Shown piece by piece: positions 29,648 through 40,104 of a stretch of 64,000 bases of DNA. The translations under genes and the position numbers were made by a program. This DNA is from Cololabis saira (Eukaryota; Chordata; Actinopteri; Beloniformes; Belonidae): assembly GCF_033807715.1 (NCBI RefSeq), contig NC_084606.1, forward strand, positions 38,770,478 to 38,834,477, written 5' to 3'. The notes under the pieces were generated by a model, which was not told the origin of the DNA, made no database searches, and saw nothing but the letters and a program-made list of their open reading frames with translations. Position 1 is the stretch's first letter. Each line of letters starts with the position of its first letter.

Positions 29648-32294
29648 ACTTCCTCCAGCTATTCCTCCAGCTCTTCCTCCAGCTCTTCCTCCATCTCTTC
29701 CTCCAGCTCTTCCTCCAGCTCTTCCTCCAGCTTTTCCTCCATCTCTTCCTCCAGTTCTTCCTCCAGCTCTTCCTCCAGCTTTTCCTCCAGCTTTTCCTCC
29801 ATCTCTTCCTCCAGTTCTTCCTCCAGCTCTTCCTCCAGCTCTTCCTCCATCTCTTCCTTCCTCCAGCTCTTCCTCCAGTTCTTCCTCCAGCTCTTCCTCC
29901 AGCTCTTCCTCCATCTCTTCCTCCATCTCTTCCTCCATCTCTTCCTTCCTCCAGTTCTTCCTCAGCTCTTCCTCCAGCTCTTCCTCTATCTCTTCGTCCA
30001 GCTCTTCCTCCAGCTCTTCCTCCAGCTTTTCCTCCATCTCTTCCTCCAGCTCTTCCTCCAGCTCTTCCTCCATCTCTTCCTCCAGCTCTTCCTCCAGCTC
30101 TTCCTCCAGTTCTTCCACCAGCTCTTCCTCCATCTCTTCCTCCATCTCTTCCACCAGCTCTTCCTCCGTCTCTTCCTCCATCTCTTCCTCCAGCTCTTCC
30201 TTCCTCCAGCTCTTCCTTCTTCCAGCTCTTCCTCCAGCTCTTCCTTCCGCCATCTCTTCCTCCAGCTCTTCCTCCAGCTCTTCCTCCAACTCTTCCTCCA
30301 GTTCTTCCTCCATCTCGTCCTCCAGCTCTTCCTCCAGCTCTTCCTCCATCTCTTCCTTCCTCCAGCTCTTCCTTCCTCCAGCTCTTCCTCCATCTCTTCC
30401 ACCAGCTCTTCCTCCGTCTCTTCCTCCATCTCTTCCTCCAGCTCTTCCTTCCTCCAGCTCTTCCTTCTTCCAGCTCTTCCTCCAGCTCTTCCTTCCGCCA
30501 TCTCTTCCTCCAGCTCTTCCTCCAACTCTTCCTCCAGTTCTTCCTCCATCTCGTCCTCCAGCTCTTCCTCCAGCTCTTCCTCCATCTCTTCCTCCAGCTT
30601 TTCCTCCATCTCTTCCTCCAGTTCTTCCTCCAGCTCTTCCTCCAGCTTTTCCTCCAGCTTTTCCTCCATCTCTTCCTCCAGCTCTTCCTCCAGCTCTTCC
30701 TCCATCTCTTCCTTCCTCCAGCTCTTCCTCCAGTTCTTCCTCCAGCTCTTCCTCCAGCTCTTCCTCCATCTCTTCCTCCAGCTCTTCCTCCATCTCTTCC
30801 TCCATCTCTTCCTCCATCTCTTCCTTCCTCCAGTTCTTCCTCAGCTCTTCCTCCAGCTCTTCCTCTATCTCTTCGTCCAGCTCTTCCTCCAGCTCTTCCT
30901 CCAGCTCTTCCTCCATCTCTTCCTCCAGCTCTTCCTCCAGTTCTTCCACCAGCTCTTCCTCCGTCTCTTCCTCCATCTCTTCCTCCAGCTCTTCCTTCCT
31001 CCAGCTCTTCCTCCAACTCTTCCTCCAGTTCTTCCTCCATCTCGTCCTCCAGCTCTTCCTCCATCTCTTCCTTCCTCCAGCTCTTCCTTCCTCCAGCTCT
31101 TCCTCCAGCTCTTCCTCCAGCTCTTCCTCCATCTCTTCCTCCAGCTCTTCCTCCATCTCTTCCTTCCTCCGGCTCTTCCTCCATCTCTTCCTCCATCTCT
31201 TCCTCCAGCTCTTCCTCCATCTCTTCCTCCATCTCTTCCTCCAGCTCTTCCTCCATCTCTTCCTCCAGCTCTTCCTCCAGCTCTTCCTCCAGCTCTTCCT
31301 CCAGCTCTTCCTCCATCTCTTCCTCCATCTCTTCCTCCAGCTCTTCCTCCAGCTCTTCCTCCATCTCTTCCTTCCTCCAGCTCTTCCTCCAGTTCTTCCT
31401 CCAGCTCTTCCTCCAGCTCTTCCTCCATCTCTTCCTCCAGCTCTTCCTCCATCTCTTCCTCCAGCTCTTCCTCCATCTCTTCCTTCCTCCATCTCTTCCT
31501 CCATCTCTTCCTCCAGCTCTTCCTCCAGCTCTTCCTCCAGCTCTTCCTCCAGTTCTTCCTCCAGCTCTTCCTCCAGCTCTTCCTCCATCTCTTCCTCCAT
31601 CTCTTCCCCCAGCTCTTCCTCCATCTCTTCCTCCATCTCTTCCTTCCTCCAGTTCTTCCTCAGCTCTTCCTCCAGCTCTTCCTCCATCTCTTCCTCCAGC
31701 TCTTCCTCCAGTTCTTCCTCCAGCTCTTCCTCCATCTCTTCCTCCATCTCTTCCACCAGCTCTTCCTCCGTCTCTTCCTCCATCTCTTCCTCCAGCTCTT
31801 CCTTCCTCCAGCTCTTCCTTCTTCCAGCTCTTCCGCCATCTCTTCCTCCAGCTCTTCCTCCAACTCTTCCTCCAGTTCTTCCTCCATCTCTTCCTCCAGC
31901 TCTTCCTCCATCTCTTCCTCCATCTCTTCCTTCCTCCAGCTCTTCCTCCAGTTCTTCCTCCATCTCTTCCTCCAGCTCTTCCTCCATCTCTTCCTCCATC
32001 TCTTCCTTCCTCCAGCTCTTCCTCCAGCTCTTCCTCCAGCTCTTCCTCCAGCTCTTCCTCCATCTCTTCCTCCATCTCTTCCTCCAGCTCTTCCTCCATC
32101 TCTTCCTTCCTCCAGCTCTTCCTCCAGTTCTTCCTCCAGCTCTTCCTCCAGTTCTTCCTCCATCTCTTCCTCCATCTCTTCCTCCATCTCTTCCTCCAGC
32201 TCTTCCTTCCTCCAGCTCTTCCTTCTTCCAGCTCTTCCTTCCGCCATCTCTTCCTCCAGCTCTTCCTTCCTCCAGCTCTTCCTCCAGCTCTTCC
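29648..32294. repeat. 2.65-kb minisatellite, 12-bp unit CTTCCTCCAGCT
   Basis: About 220 units of CTTCCTCCAGCT or CTTCCTCCATCT, with 16-bp variants carrying an extra CTTC. On the minus strand the unit reads as Glu-Glu-Leu/Met-Glu. A rare marker, CAGTTCTTCCTCAGCTC, recurs at 29952, 30831 and 31650, giving a higher-order period of about 0.82-0.88 kb. Several frames on both strands are open throughout because the unit is a multiple of three without stops; no gene is inferred. Confidence 0.95.
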
Positions 32295-32385
32295 AGGGGA
32301 CTCCGAGACGTTCCCAGGCCAGCCGAGAGACATAGTCTCTCCAGCGTGTCCTCCTAGGGAGGAAGGACATGTCTGGAACACCTCC

Positions 32386-33048
32386 TGATATTTTACTACT
32401 TTTGCTCTTATGTCATTGTAAGATATTTTGGAGATTAAATTAAGTTTATCAAATGTGGTGTGAATACCTGTCAATCACTGTTGAGCTGATGGATTTTTTA
32501 GTTTTTTATAAATATTTTGTTTTACATTTTTTTTTCTAATAATACATGGGTGCAAATGCATACATTGATATTGATAGCAGGGTGTAAATAGCCTATGCAT
32601 CAGTACTTGCACCTGGGTGTAAATAGCCTAAGCCTAAAAAAAAAGTGATTAAAAAAAAGACCAAAAAAGAGACCAAGTGACTCAAAAGGAAATGACAAGA
32701 GAAGCCCAGCCCCTAACAAAATGTAATTAAAGGAAACAGCAGGGAATCAGAAAATGGGACCATATGACATAAACGGGATAAAGTGCTCACTGAAAAAAAT
32801 AAATCTAAGCGCATGTAAATATTACCTATTTAAATCTGTTTGTTGCTTTACATGAATACCTCTAGTTTTGAACTTAATCTGCATTTGTTCAAAAAACAAA
32901 ACATTGTGCATTTTTTCCTTAACAAGCAGTATTTATGTAAATCCCAGTAATCTTTTCATTTACACACAAACAACAAGCAATGATCTTGTTGTATTTACTT
33001 TTCCTTTAACAATTTTAATCTATTGGGCAGATTGACCAACGTTTAGGC
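32386..33048. other. AT-rich stretch, no gene seen
   Basis: A short direct repeat (GGGTGTAAATAGCCTA, twice near 32580 and 32615) is the only structure noticed. Confidence 0.45.
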
Positions 33049-33371
33049 TGTTAGGCTGGTGTGGTGAGGACCCAGATGCAGGAGAGAGAGAGAGAGGCCG
33101 GAGGCAGGAGTTCTCAAAAAAACAAGGATTTATCCCACAAAATAACAAAGCGCTGCTAAGCAGGATCCAAAAAACCTGGAGGAAACCCGTGGCAGGAAAC
33201 ATGGAGGGAAGCACAGTACGGACCGACAGGGAACAAGGGAATGACAAGACCAGATATACACAGGGGATAACAAGACACGACGAGACACAAGTGCAGACAC
33301 AATCAGGGCAGATGGGACACAGGTGGGGCAAAACAGAAACTGAAAGCTGGGGGGAATGTCAAACCTTGACA
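33049..33371 (-). repeat. 3' LTR of the small LTR element
   Basis: Slightly longer (323 bp) than the other LTR because of a roughly 50-bp extra segment near 33140-33190. Confidence 0.75.
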
Positions 33372-33624
33372 GAACCCCCCCGTCAAGGGACAGATCCCAG
33401 ATGTCCCCCATGACCTATCACCCAGGGCGGGTGGAGGTGGGGAGGGCCCAGGCCAACACACGGCCAAAGTTCCGGGGGCCGTCCTGTGGACTGGGCAGAC
33501 CGGCGAAACAGCTCGGGGGGACGTCCCCGAGGTCTAGGCCTGGGTCTTGGCGTGGGGCTTGGCGTGGGGCTTGGCTGGCGTGGCGGGGGAACTCGGCGTG
33601 GCAGGGAACCCAGGATACGTGGAG

Positions 33625-33940
33625 CTGGCTGAGCGGGAGCCCGGGTTCGGGGCGCTGGCTGCGGGGGTACCCGGGTCCGTGGCGCTGGCTGCGGGGGAGC
33701 CCGGGTCCGTGGCGCTGGCTGCGGGGGAACCCGGGTCCTCGGAGCTGGCTGCGGGGGAACCCGGGTCCTCGGAGCTGGCTGCGGGGGAACCCGGGTCCTC
33801 GGAGCTGGCTGCGGGGGTACCCGGGTCCGTGGCGCTGGCTGCGGGGGTACCCGGGTCCGTGGCGCTGGCTGCGGGGGAACCCGGGTGCGGGGCGCTGCCT
33901 GCGGGGGAACCCGGGTCCGTGGTGCTGGCTGCGGGGGGTC
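33625..33940. repeat. 30-bp minisatellite in the LTR element interior
   Basis: About ten units of the form GCTGGCTGCGGGGGAACCCG plus GGTCC(G/C)TGGC. On the minus strand each codes a block like PQPAPRTRVP, so the element's putative Gag-like protein has a proline/arginine repeat. Confidence 0.9.
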
Positions 33941-34020
33941 CGGGACCATCACCGGAGCAGGGGCTGATGCGTCCGGGACCACCACCGACGACGCGCCCGA
34001 GACCACCGCCAGAACAGCGG

Positions 34021-34467
34021 CTAGCTGGGGCTGGCGTCGACGCCGTCGTCGCCGTCGCCCCAGAGCCTGGATGCTCCGGGGGCCACCCCGAGCCAGGCGT
34101 GTTCCCCAGAAGGGGGATTCCTCCTCGTCCGGGGAGTCCAGCTCGTCCGAGTGCCGCCAACCCGGGATTGTGAGCTCTGCCTCCCGGTACACGATTTCCC
34201 AGGGAACAAGGGCATGACAAGACCAGATATACTCAGGGGATAACGAGACACGATGAGACACAGGTGCAGACAATCAGGGCAGATGGGACACAGGCGGGGC
34301 AAAACAGAAACTGGGGGGCCACCCCGAGCCAGGCGTGTTCCCCGGAAGGGGGATTCCTCCTCGTCCGGGGAGTCCAGCTTGTCCGGGTGCCGCCAACCCG
34401 GGATTGTGAGCTCTGCATCCCGGTACACGATTTCCCAGAAGGCGAGGCTCTCTCCCGCTGGGTCCAT
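34021..34467 (-). pseudogene. Duplicated gag-like start of the small LTR element
   Basis: The minus strand from 34467 encodes MDPAGESLAFWEIVYRDAEL and goes on to TIPGWRHPDKLDSPDEEESP. A second copy of the same segment lies at 34078-34205, and a piece of LTR (34206-34312) sits between the two. This points to an internal duplication by recombination or template switching. Function unknown. Confidence 0.65.
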
Positions 34468-34495
34468 CCTGGTCGGTCCGTTCTGTCAGGGCCTT

Positions 34496-34768
34496 TGTCA
34501 GGCTGGAGTGGTGAGGACCCAGATGCAGGAGAGAGAGAGAGAAGCCGGAGGCAGGAGTTCTCAAAAAAACAAGGATTTATTCCACAAAAAAACATGAAGG
34601 GAAGAACAGTACGGACCGACAGGGAACAAGGACATGACAAGACCAGATATACACAGGGGATAACGAGACACGATGAGACACAGGTGCAGACAATCAGGGC
34701 AGATGGGACACAGGCGGGGCAAAATTAGAAACTGAAAGACTGGGGGAGGGAAGTGTCAAACCCTGACA
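34496..34768 (-). repeat. 5' LTR of the small LTR element
   Basis: 273 bp starting TGTCAGGCTGG and ending CCCTGACA. No matching target duplication was recognised outside the LTRs. Confidence 0.75.
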
Positions 34769-34809
34769 AACATGCTTTATTTGTTTAAGTAGAACACCAC
34801 AGCAAAACA

Positions 34810-35206
34810 TATTTTGCTTGATCTACTTTTAAAAAATTAAGGCGAGATTTTTATGTAGATCAAGAAAGACTGGTCTTTGTATAAACTACTCAATTTTTAG
34901 TATGTACAAAATTAATTTGCAAGTAAAGTCAACAATTATTGCTTTTTTTTCTTTTTAATTTTTATTCTTTTTTCCTTTTTTTCTCTTTTTTCCCTTTTTT
35001 CTTCTTTTCCTTTTTTCTTTTATTTTTAAAATCAACTTAATTTTGATAAATAAAGTAAACTTAATATAATTAAGTTGACTGTACTTGCAAAATGTATTAT
35101 TTACATACATAAAATTAAGTAGTTTATACAAAGACTAGTCTTTCTTGATCTACATAATAATCTCATGCAAAAAGTTGCCTTATTTTTTTTAAGTAGATCA
35201 AGCACA
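34810..35206. mobile_element. Palindromic AT-rich MITE (about 400 bp)
   Basis: Inverted arms contain GCTTGATCTACTT, TAGATCAAGAAAGACT and TTTGTATAAACTACT on the left and their reverse complements on the right, around a T-rich centre. No ORF. Confidence 0.75.
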
Positions 35207-36059
35207 ATATTTGTATCAGTGCTGGACCTCTGTTGAAAACCTAAAAAATTCCAGTTGTGCATGGCTGAAATTGCTCATTACAGGAAATCCCCGTGTCTGG
35301 AGAGAGACTACCACCCAAGTGAGGCTGTCCAACTGAATTTGCTTTTCTGTCTCTTCTCACGTACTTGGAAGACGCTCGCTCTTGTCTGTGGGCCTGTAAT
35401 TACAGCACCGTAGCATGTAAACCCCTGCAGGTACTGCAGCTACACTTCCTACATTCATCTTTACCATTTGGAAACACATTTGCAGCTCCTGTGGCCTCAC
35501 TAAAAATGACGCCACACACATTTCATTGACTCGTAGAACGTCTTAGAAGAATGTGCAATGACCTTGTCTTAATGGAATGTCACACGTTTGCCAAAGAACT
35601 GCCATGCGCCGTGTTGAGTCATGAGTTACAAGCGTAAATGTGTTTTGGGCATTTTGGGTGGTGTCCACGACATATTTCAGCGATACTGTAGTAGTTCTGA
35701 TATTTCAGCGCTGCAGCTGCTTCGTGTTTGTCGTGCTTTTCATCATTTAGCTTTGGGGGGGGAGGCCCTGGAGCCCGAGCCGGGTCCCCGTGTCTCACAT
35801 GTGGCCTGTAGGAGTGGGAGGGTCACCCTGCTCCAGCTGATTTACACTTTGATTACGGATCTGAACTACATTTTTCACTTGGTGGCATTGAAAAAGAAAA
35901 AGAAAGAAAAAAAGAATACCAGCGAAGCCCTGCCATTTGTCAGTGTGGTCAAAGCTTTATAGAGGGTCTGCATTGATGTCACTTTCCCACTGGACCAGCC
36001 CCCTTACTGAGTGGCAAAAACAGCTGCAACTATATATTTACTCTCATGAACACTGACAT
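35207..36059. other. No gene supported
   Basis: An open frame at 35621-35962 (113 codons, ending in a Lys-rich run) shows no domain and is not called as a gene. Confidence 0.4.
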
Positions 36060-36188
36060 TGGCCCGGTTTCCCAGATCAGTTAAGTAGTTCTTAACAGCG
36101 AAAGACTTCTTTTAAACCATTTTAAGGAGCCTGTGAAAGAAGTCTTTCGCTGTTAAGAACTACTTAACTGATCTGGGAAACCGGGCCA
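36060..36188. repeat. 129-bp near-perfect hairpin MITE
   Basis: Arms of about 55 bp start TGGCCCGGTTTCCCAGATC and end with its reverse complement, and are nearly identical. ATT occurs on both sides of GGCCCGG...CCGGGCC, a possible 3-bp duplication. Confidence 0.9.
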
Positions 36189-37010
36189 TTGTCAGTTCCT
36201 GTGACGTCTTCACGTCTTCAGCCGCTCTTTGTGGGAACTTTCCTTCCCTTAGGACTTGGCTTGTGTTTTGGAGTCATCTTGGTTGAGCAGCCACTTCAAG
36301 AGAGAGGAGCTACTAAAGTACTAACCTGTATGTGTTAATATGTTTAGAAAGAACAGCAAACTCCAAATGTTCAAGTTTCTTATCGTTCCAGGTCCATGTA
36401 GCTCTAAATCAGATCTCTTACCCATAACTGACTTCAGGTTAACAAACTATTGACTCAAACTACCTTTTGATGAAGTACTTATTTTTGGATTAACCTTTTT
36501 TTTCTCTTCTACAGCAAATATTTAATGTCTGTGAGGATTATAACTGAGTATTGTCAGCCTAACCCCGTTGTATTTGTCTTCTACTGTAACTTAGATGCAG
36601 ATCAGATGGCAGTTTTTGGGTTCTCCATACAGAAAGTTGTTCCTGTTTGTTCCAAGGGATTTGCGTTCTTTTTCTTCCAACTGTATCAGCATGGACGCAA
36701 GCTGTCAACACAACTCCTTGCACACAACTCACGCTGTGAAAGTTGAGTCAGTATCCAAACACTCTGAGCTCATAACTTGGCACAAAGTGCAGTTGCAGAA
36801 ACAGGGGATCCGAGCTGGGATGGGATGGGTGGGAGGGAGGGAGACATGTGCCGTGCAGTCTGGAACTCGTTTCACGGGGAAGCCCCTGTGCAGTGCAATT
36901 TGTTCGTTCTTACTTCAACTCTTTATGTTGCACCCGAGCCATATGTGAGGTAAGAGCAAGTCTTTCAGGGTCAAGCACATTTAGGAGCCACTTAGTGGAA
37001 TTGTCTAGTA
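36189..37010. other. No gene seen
   Basis: Unique-looking sequence; open frames at 36525-36948 have no recognisable domain. Confidence 0.4.
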
Positions 37011-37952
37011 CAGGGATCAGCAACACGCAGCTCTTTAGCGCCGCCCTAGTGGCTCCCTGGAGCTTCTTCAAAAATGTTTGACCTTTTTTTCCTTTTTTTT
37101 CTTTTTTTCTTCTCTTTCTCTTCCTTTTTTCTCTTTTTTTCTTCTTTTTTTCCTTTTTTCCTCTTTTTTTTCCTTTTTCCTTTTTTTCTTCCCTTTTCCT
37201 TTCCTTTTTAATCTCGACTTTTTTCTCGACATTTCGACTTTTTTCTCGACAATTCGACTTTTTTCTCGAAGTTTTGACTTTTTTCTCAACAATTTGACTT
37301 TTTTCTCGAAATTTCGACTTTTTTCTCAAAATTTCAACTTATTTCTCGAAATTTCGACTTTTTTCTTGAAATTTCGACTTTTTCTCAACATTTCAACTTT
37401 TTTCTCGAAATTTTGACTTTTTTCTCAACATTTCAACTTTTTTCTCGACATTTCAACCTTTTTCTCAACATTTCGAATTTTTACCTGACCTTGCCTTTTT
37501 TTCAAGATTGTACTTCAACATTAATCTCGAGATTTCGACTTTTTTCTCGACAATTCGACTTTTTTCTCAAAATTTTGACTTTTTTCTCGACATTTCGACT
37601 TTTTTCTCTACAATTCGACTTTTTTCTCAACATTTCAACTTTTTTCTCGAAATTTCAACTTTTTTCTCAACATTTCGACTTTTTTCCTGACATTTCGACT
37701 TTTTTCTCAAGGTTGTACTTCAACATTAATCTTGACATTTCGACTTTTTTCTCGTCATTTCAACTTTTTTCTCGAAGTGCATAATGAAAAAAAATCTTCC
37801 CCCAGTTATAATTAATATAGATCCATGCAGCATGTGTTGCCTTCATTCTAAGGCTGATACAAGACTTTCATTTTTTGCGGCTCCAGACATATTTGTTTTT
37901 TGTGTTTTTGGTCTAATATGGCTCTTTCAACATTTTGGGTTGCCGACTCCTG
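37011..37952 (+). mobile_element. hAT element with internal T-rich minisatellite (copy 3, both ends)
   Basis: Ends CAGGGATCAGCAAC and GTTGCCGACTCCTG. Flanks GTCTAGTA (37003-37010) and CTTTAGTA (37953-37960) agree at six of eight bases. The interior has a pyrimidine block and then about 30 imperfect 17-20-bp units of the kind CTCGACATTTCGACTTTTTT. No transposase ORF. Confidence 0.85.
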
Positions 37953-37960
37953 CTTTAGTA

Positions 37961-38769
37961 AATCAGTCATTATCCTTAACGCACGAGCAGCTCAAAACCA
38001 GTCACGCGCGTCCTGAGTTTAGGAAAGCCAGGTCTGTTTCGATGGGCGCCAGGCAACACGTGCGTATGAAAATCCTGCTTTAAAGTTTGCAGTTATGTTC
38101 ATTTCTTAGAAAAAGTTTCATTCCTACTTTTCCATTGATTGCAGCATCTTGTAAATTCAAGCAACGGTTAAGTATCTGAACTAAAAGAAAGCAATCAGGT
38201 CTTTACAACCAGTAAGATCTGATTTTACTGAATTTTCCATGGATAAAAGTACCTTGCAGCCATTTATCAGCTTCTACAAACGTTAAAACCTTTCCAGTAA
38301 AAAGAGAACAGAACAAAGAAATGTGCCAGTAATAAATTGCAAAGCAGACCGTTTTTGAAGGATAGAGGAGACAAAGAGCTTTGTGTCAGAGTTTTTTTTA
38401 TTGAGTCCGACTTGCATTCAGGTTGGCCTGGTGCCGGACCAGACGTGATCGAAGAGACGGAGCAAAATCCATTTGACTAGAGATCTGGGAGGCTGTGCTT
38501 GTATAAGCAAACATACAGTACATGAACACACAAATCGCATACATCTTATATCTCTCCACAATACTGCAACGCTACAATCAGCAACGTCATAGGTCCATAT
38601 ATTCAATTCTGTCTCACCAAGTTTCATGGCAACCGTCAGATACTTTTCTACTCAGATTCTACTAAGATAAAGACAAATCTATTTAAAAATCTCAAAGTGA
38701 CAACAGTTCAAGCATGCAACAGAATCTAGAAAAACAATCTTGAAAAGCCCAAAAGACTAACGTTTGGTC
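37961..38769. other. No gene seen
   Basis: About 800 bp without recognised features. Confidence 0.4.
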
Positions 38770-39937
38770 TAAAGCCTGATTTATGGTTCTGCGTTAAACC
38801 AATGCCGTTGCCGTGACGCCGTTGCCGTGACGCCGTCGTGAATCCTTCGGACTTCTCCGTCACTCCCCCAGAGCACTAGGGGGTTGCGTTCTTCTCCTGA
38901 ATGGTTTATCGTCATTTTATTATTATTATTTGATTTTTTTTAATTTACGGACTTCCTCAATGAGTCGCTCCTCGACTTGGTCCATGTTGATAATGTTCTG
39001 TCCGTGTACAACAACAAGATGTTTAAAAAATGGCGCGGATGGCGCAGGGTCCGTGTACTTCGCGGCCATCCGTTTTTTGTTTTGAAATGACAAAATAAAT
39101 ATAGAGAAATAATCTAAAATAATCAGTTTCCCGTTTTTTGTTTTCATTGATGTGTTTGAAAATCGAAATTGGGAATTAAAACAGCGAGTAGAAAACTATT
39201 TTCTCTATTTCCAGTATGTTAGAGTTCAGTTTATGTTACTGATCGGACGCTGTTTTTTTTCTGACGCTGCAGCTGAACGGACTGTCACAACATCACTGCA
39301 GTTTCATGACGGAGTGAAGACAGATTACAGATTAAACTCATGTTTCAATCCCAGGTTTCATATTTGATTTATTTTCTGTTTCAACATTAAAAAAATCTAA
39401 AACGGTTAGTTTTCAATCTGATCAACAAAAGAACCAGAAACAACTTTCTTCATTTATTACTGCACATGTGCAATCCCCCCATTTATCCAATCCTTGTTTT
39501 CAGTATCCTTGGAACGAATAGGAAATAGAGAAAAGAGTTTTCCACTCGCTGTTTTAATTCCCAATTTCGATTTTTTCAAACATCAATGAAATCGGATAAC
39601 GGAAAACGGATAACGATCCGTTTTCCGTTTTTTATTATCAAAACAAAAAACGGGAAACTGATTATTTTGGATTATTTCTCTATTTTTATTTTGCCATTTC
39701 AAAACAATAAACGGATGGCCGCGAATTACACGGGCCGCGCAGTCTGGAACCGGAAATGCGTTGCTACCAAGCAAATCAATCACAGACCTCTCAGTCTGCG
39801 TCGCCTCAACACGTAGTTCAAATTTTTGGGAGGTAACGTCAGGCTACGGTGTAGGCTACGGAGAGACCCCCGCATAGCCGCGTACCCTACGGCGTTGGCT
39901 CTGCGTTGATTTAGCGCAGAACCATAAAGCAGGCTTA
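38770..39937. mobile_element. CpG-rich MITE with a large internal inverted repeat
   Basis: Ends TAAAGCCTGATTTATGGTTC and GAACCATAAAGCAGGCTTA. Inside, about 39058-39215 and 39505-39725 are inverted copies (AATCGAAATTGGGAATTAAA, CGGCCATCCG), apparently a second palindromic element inserted in the first. Confidence 0.75.
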
Positions 39938-40104
39938 AGCTGTATGGGCATGGCAGCAGTGTTTAAACATCTGATGAAACACACAGGCCATCTGCATTTT
40001 TTCCGTACAGTATTGGAATTGACAGGTGACTGGTATAACTGACTGGTCGCAAACTGGAAGTGTCCCTGAGATCAGGCAAACTGAGTTGTCACAGATGCAG
40101 CAAG

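Larger units (their letters stand above)
29473..32385 (-). mobile_element. RTE-clade (Rex3-like) LINE 3' end with a huge internal tandem expansion
   Basis: On the minus strand the right edge (32385-32295) encodes [16 protein letters not shown]. The left edge (29647-29593) encodes [10 protein letters not shown] and is followed by a (GATG)n tail, read as CATC at 29473-29592. This is the C-terminus and tail of an RTE/Rex3-type LINE. In normal copies only a short Glu/Leu-rich stretch joins these two parts; here they are separated by about 2.65 kb of tandem repeat. Confidence 0.85.
33049..34768 (-). mobile_element. Small non-autonomous LTR retrotransposon (1.7 kb)
   Basis: LTRs at 33049-33371 and 34496-34768 share GGTGAGGACCCAGATGCAGG, ACAAGGATTTAT and GACCAGATATACACAGGGGA, and have TGT...ACA ends. 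On the minus strand a G-rich polypurine stretch (GACGGGGGGG) directly precedes the left LTR, so the element runs right to left. The 1.1-kb interior has a gag-like start (MDPAGESLAFWEIVYRD) and a proline-rich minisatellite but no RT or integrase, so it must be mobilised in trans. Confidence 0.78.

Noticed and set aside
29473..32294. CRISPR-like array
   Set aside because: Repeats are directly adjacent with no unique spacers; the sequence is from a vertebrate.
29428..32474. Frames of 850-986 codons on both strands across the CTTCCTCCAGCT array
   Set aside because: The 12-bp unit is a multiple of three without stops. The only real coding relic is the RTE LINE C-terminus at the two edges.
33356..34273. 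Proline- or glycine-rich frames on both strands at 33.4-34.3 kb
   Set aside because: They are readings of the 30-bp minisatellite in the LTR element; only the minus-strand gag-like start has any support.
35621..35962. 113-codon frame as a small gene
   Set aside because: No domain, no splice or promoter context, ends in a low-complexity Lys run.
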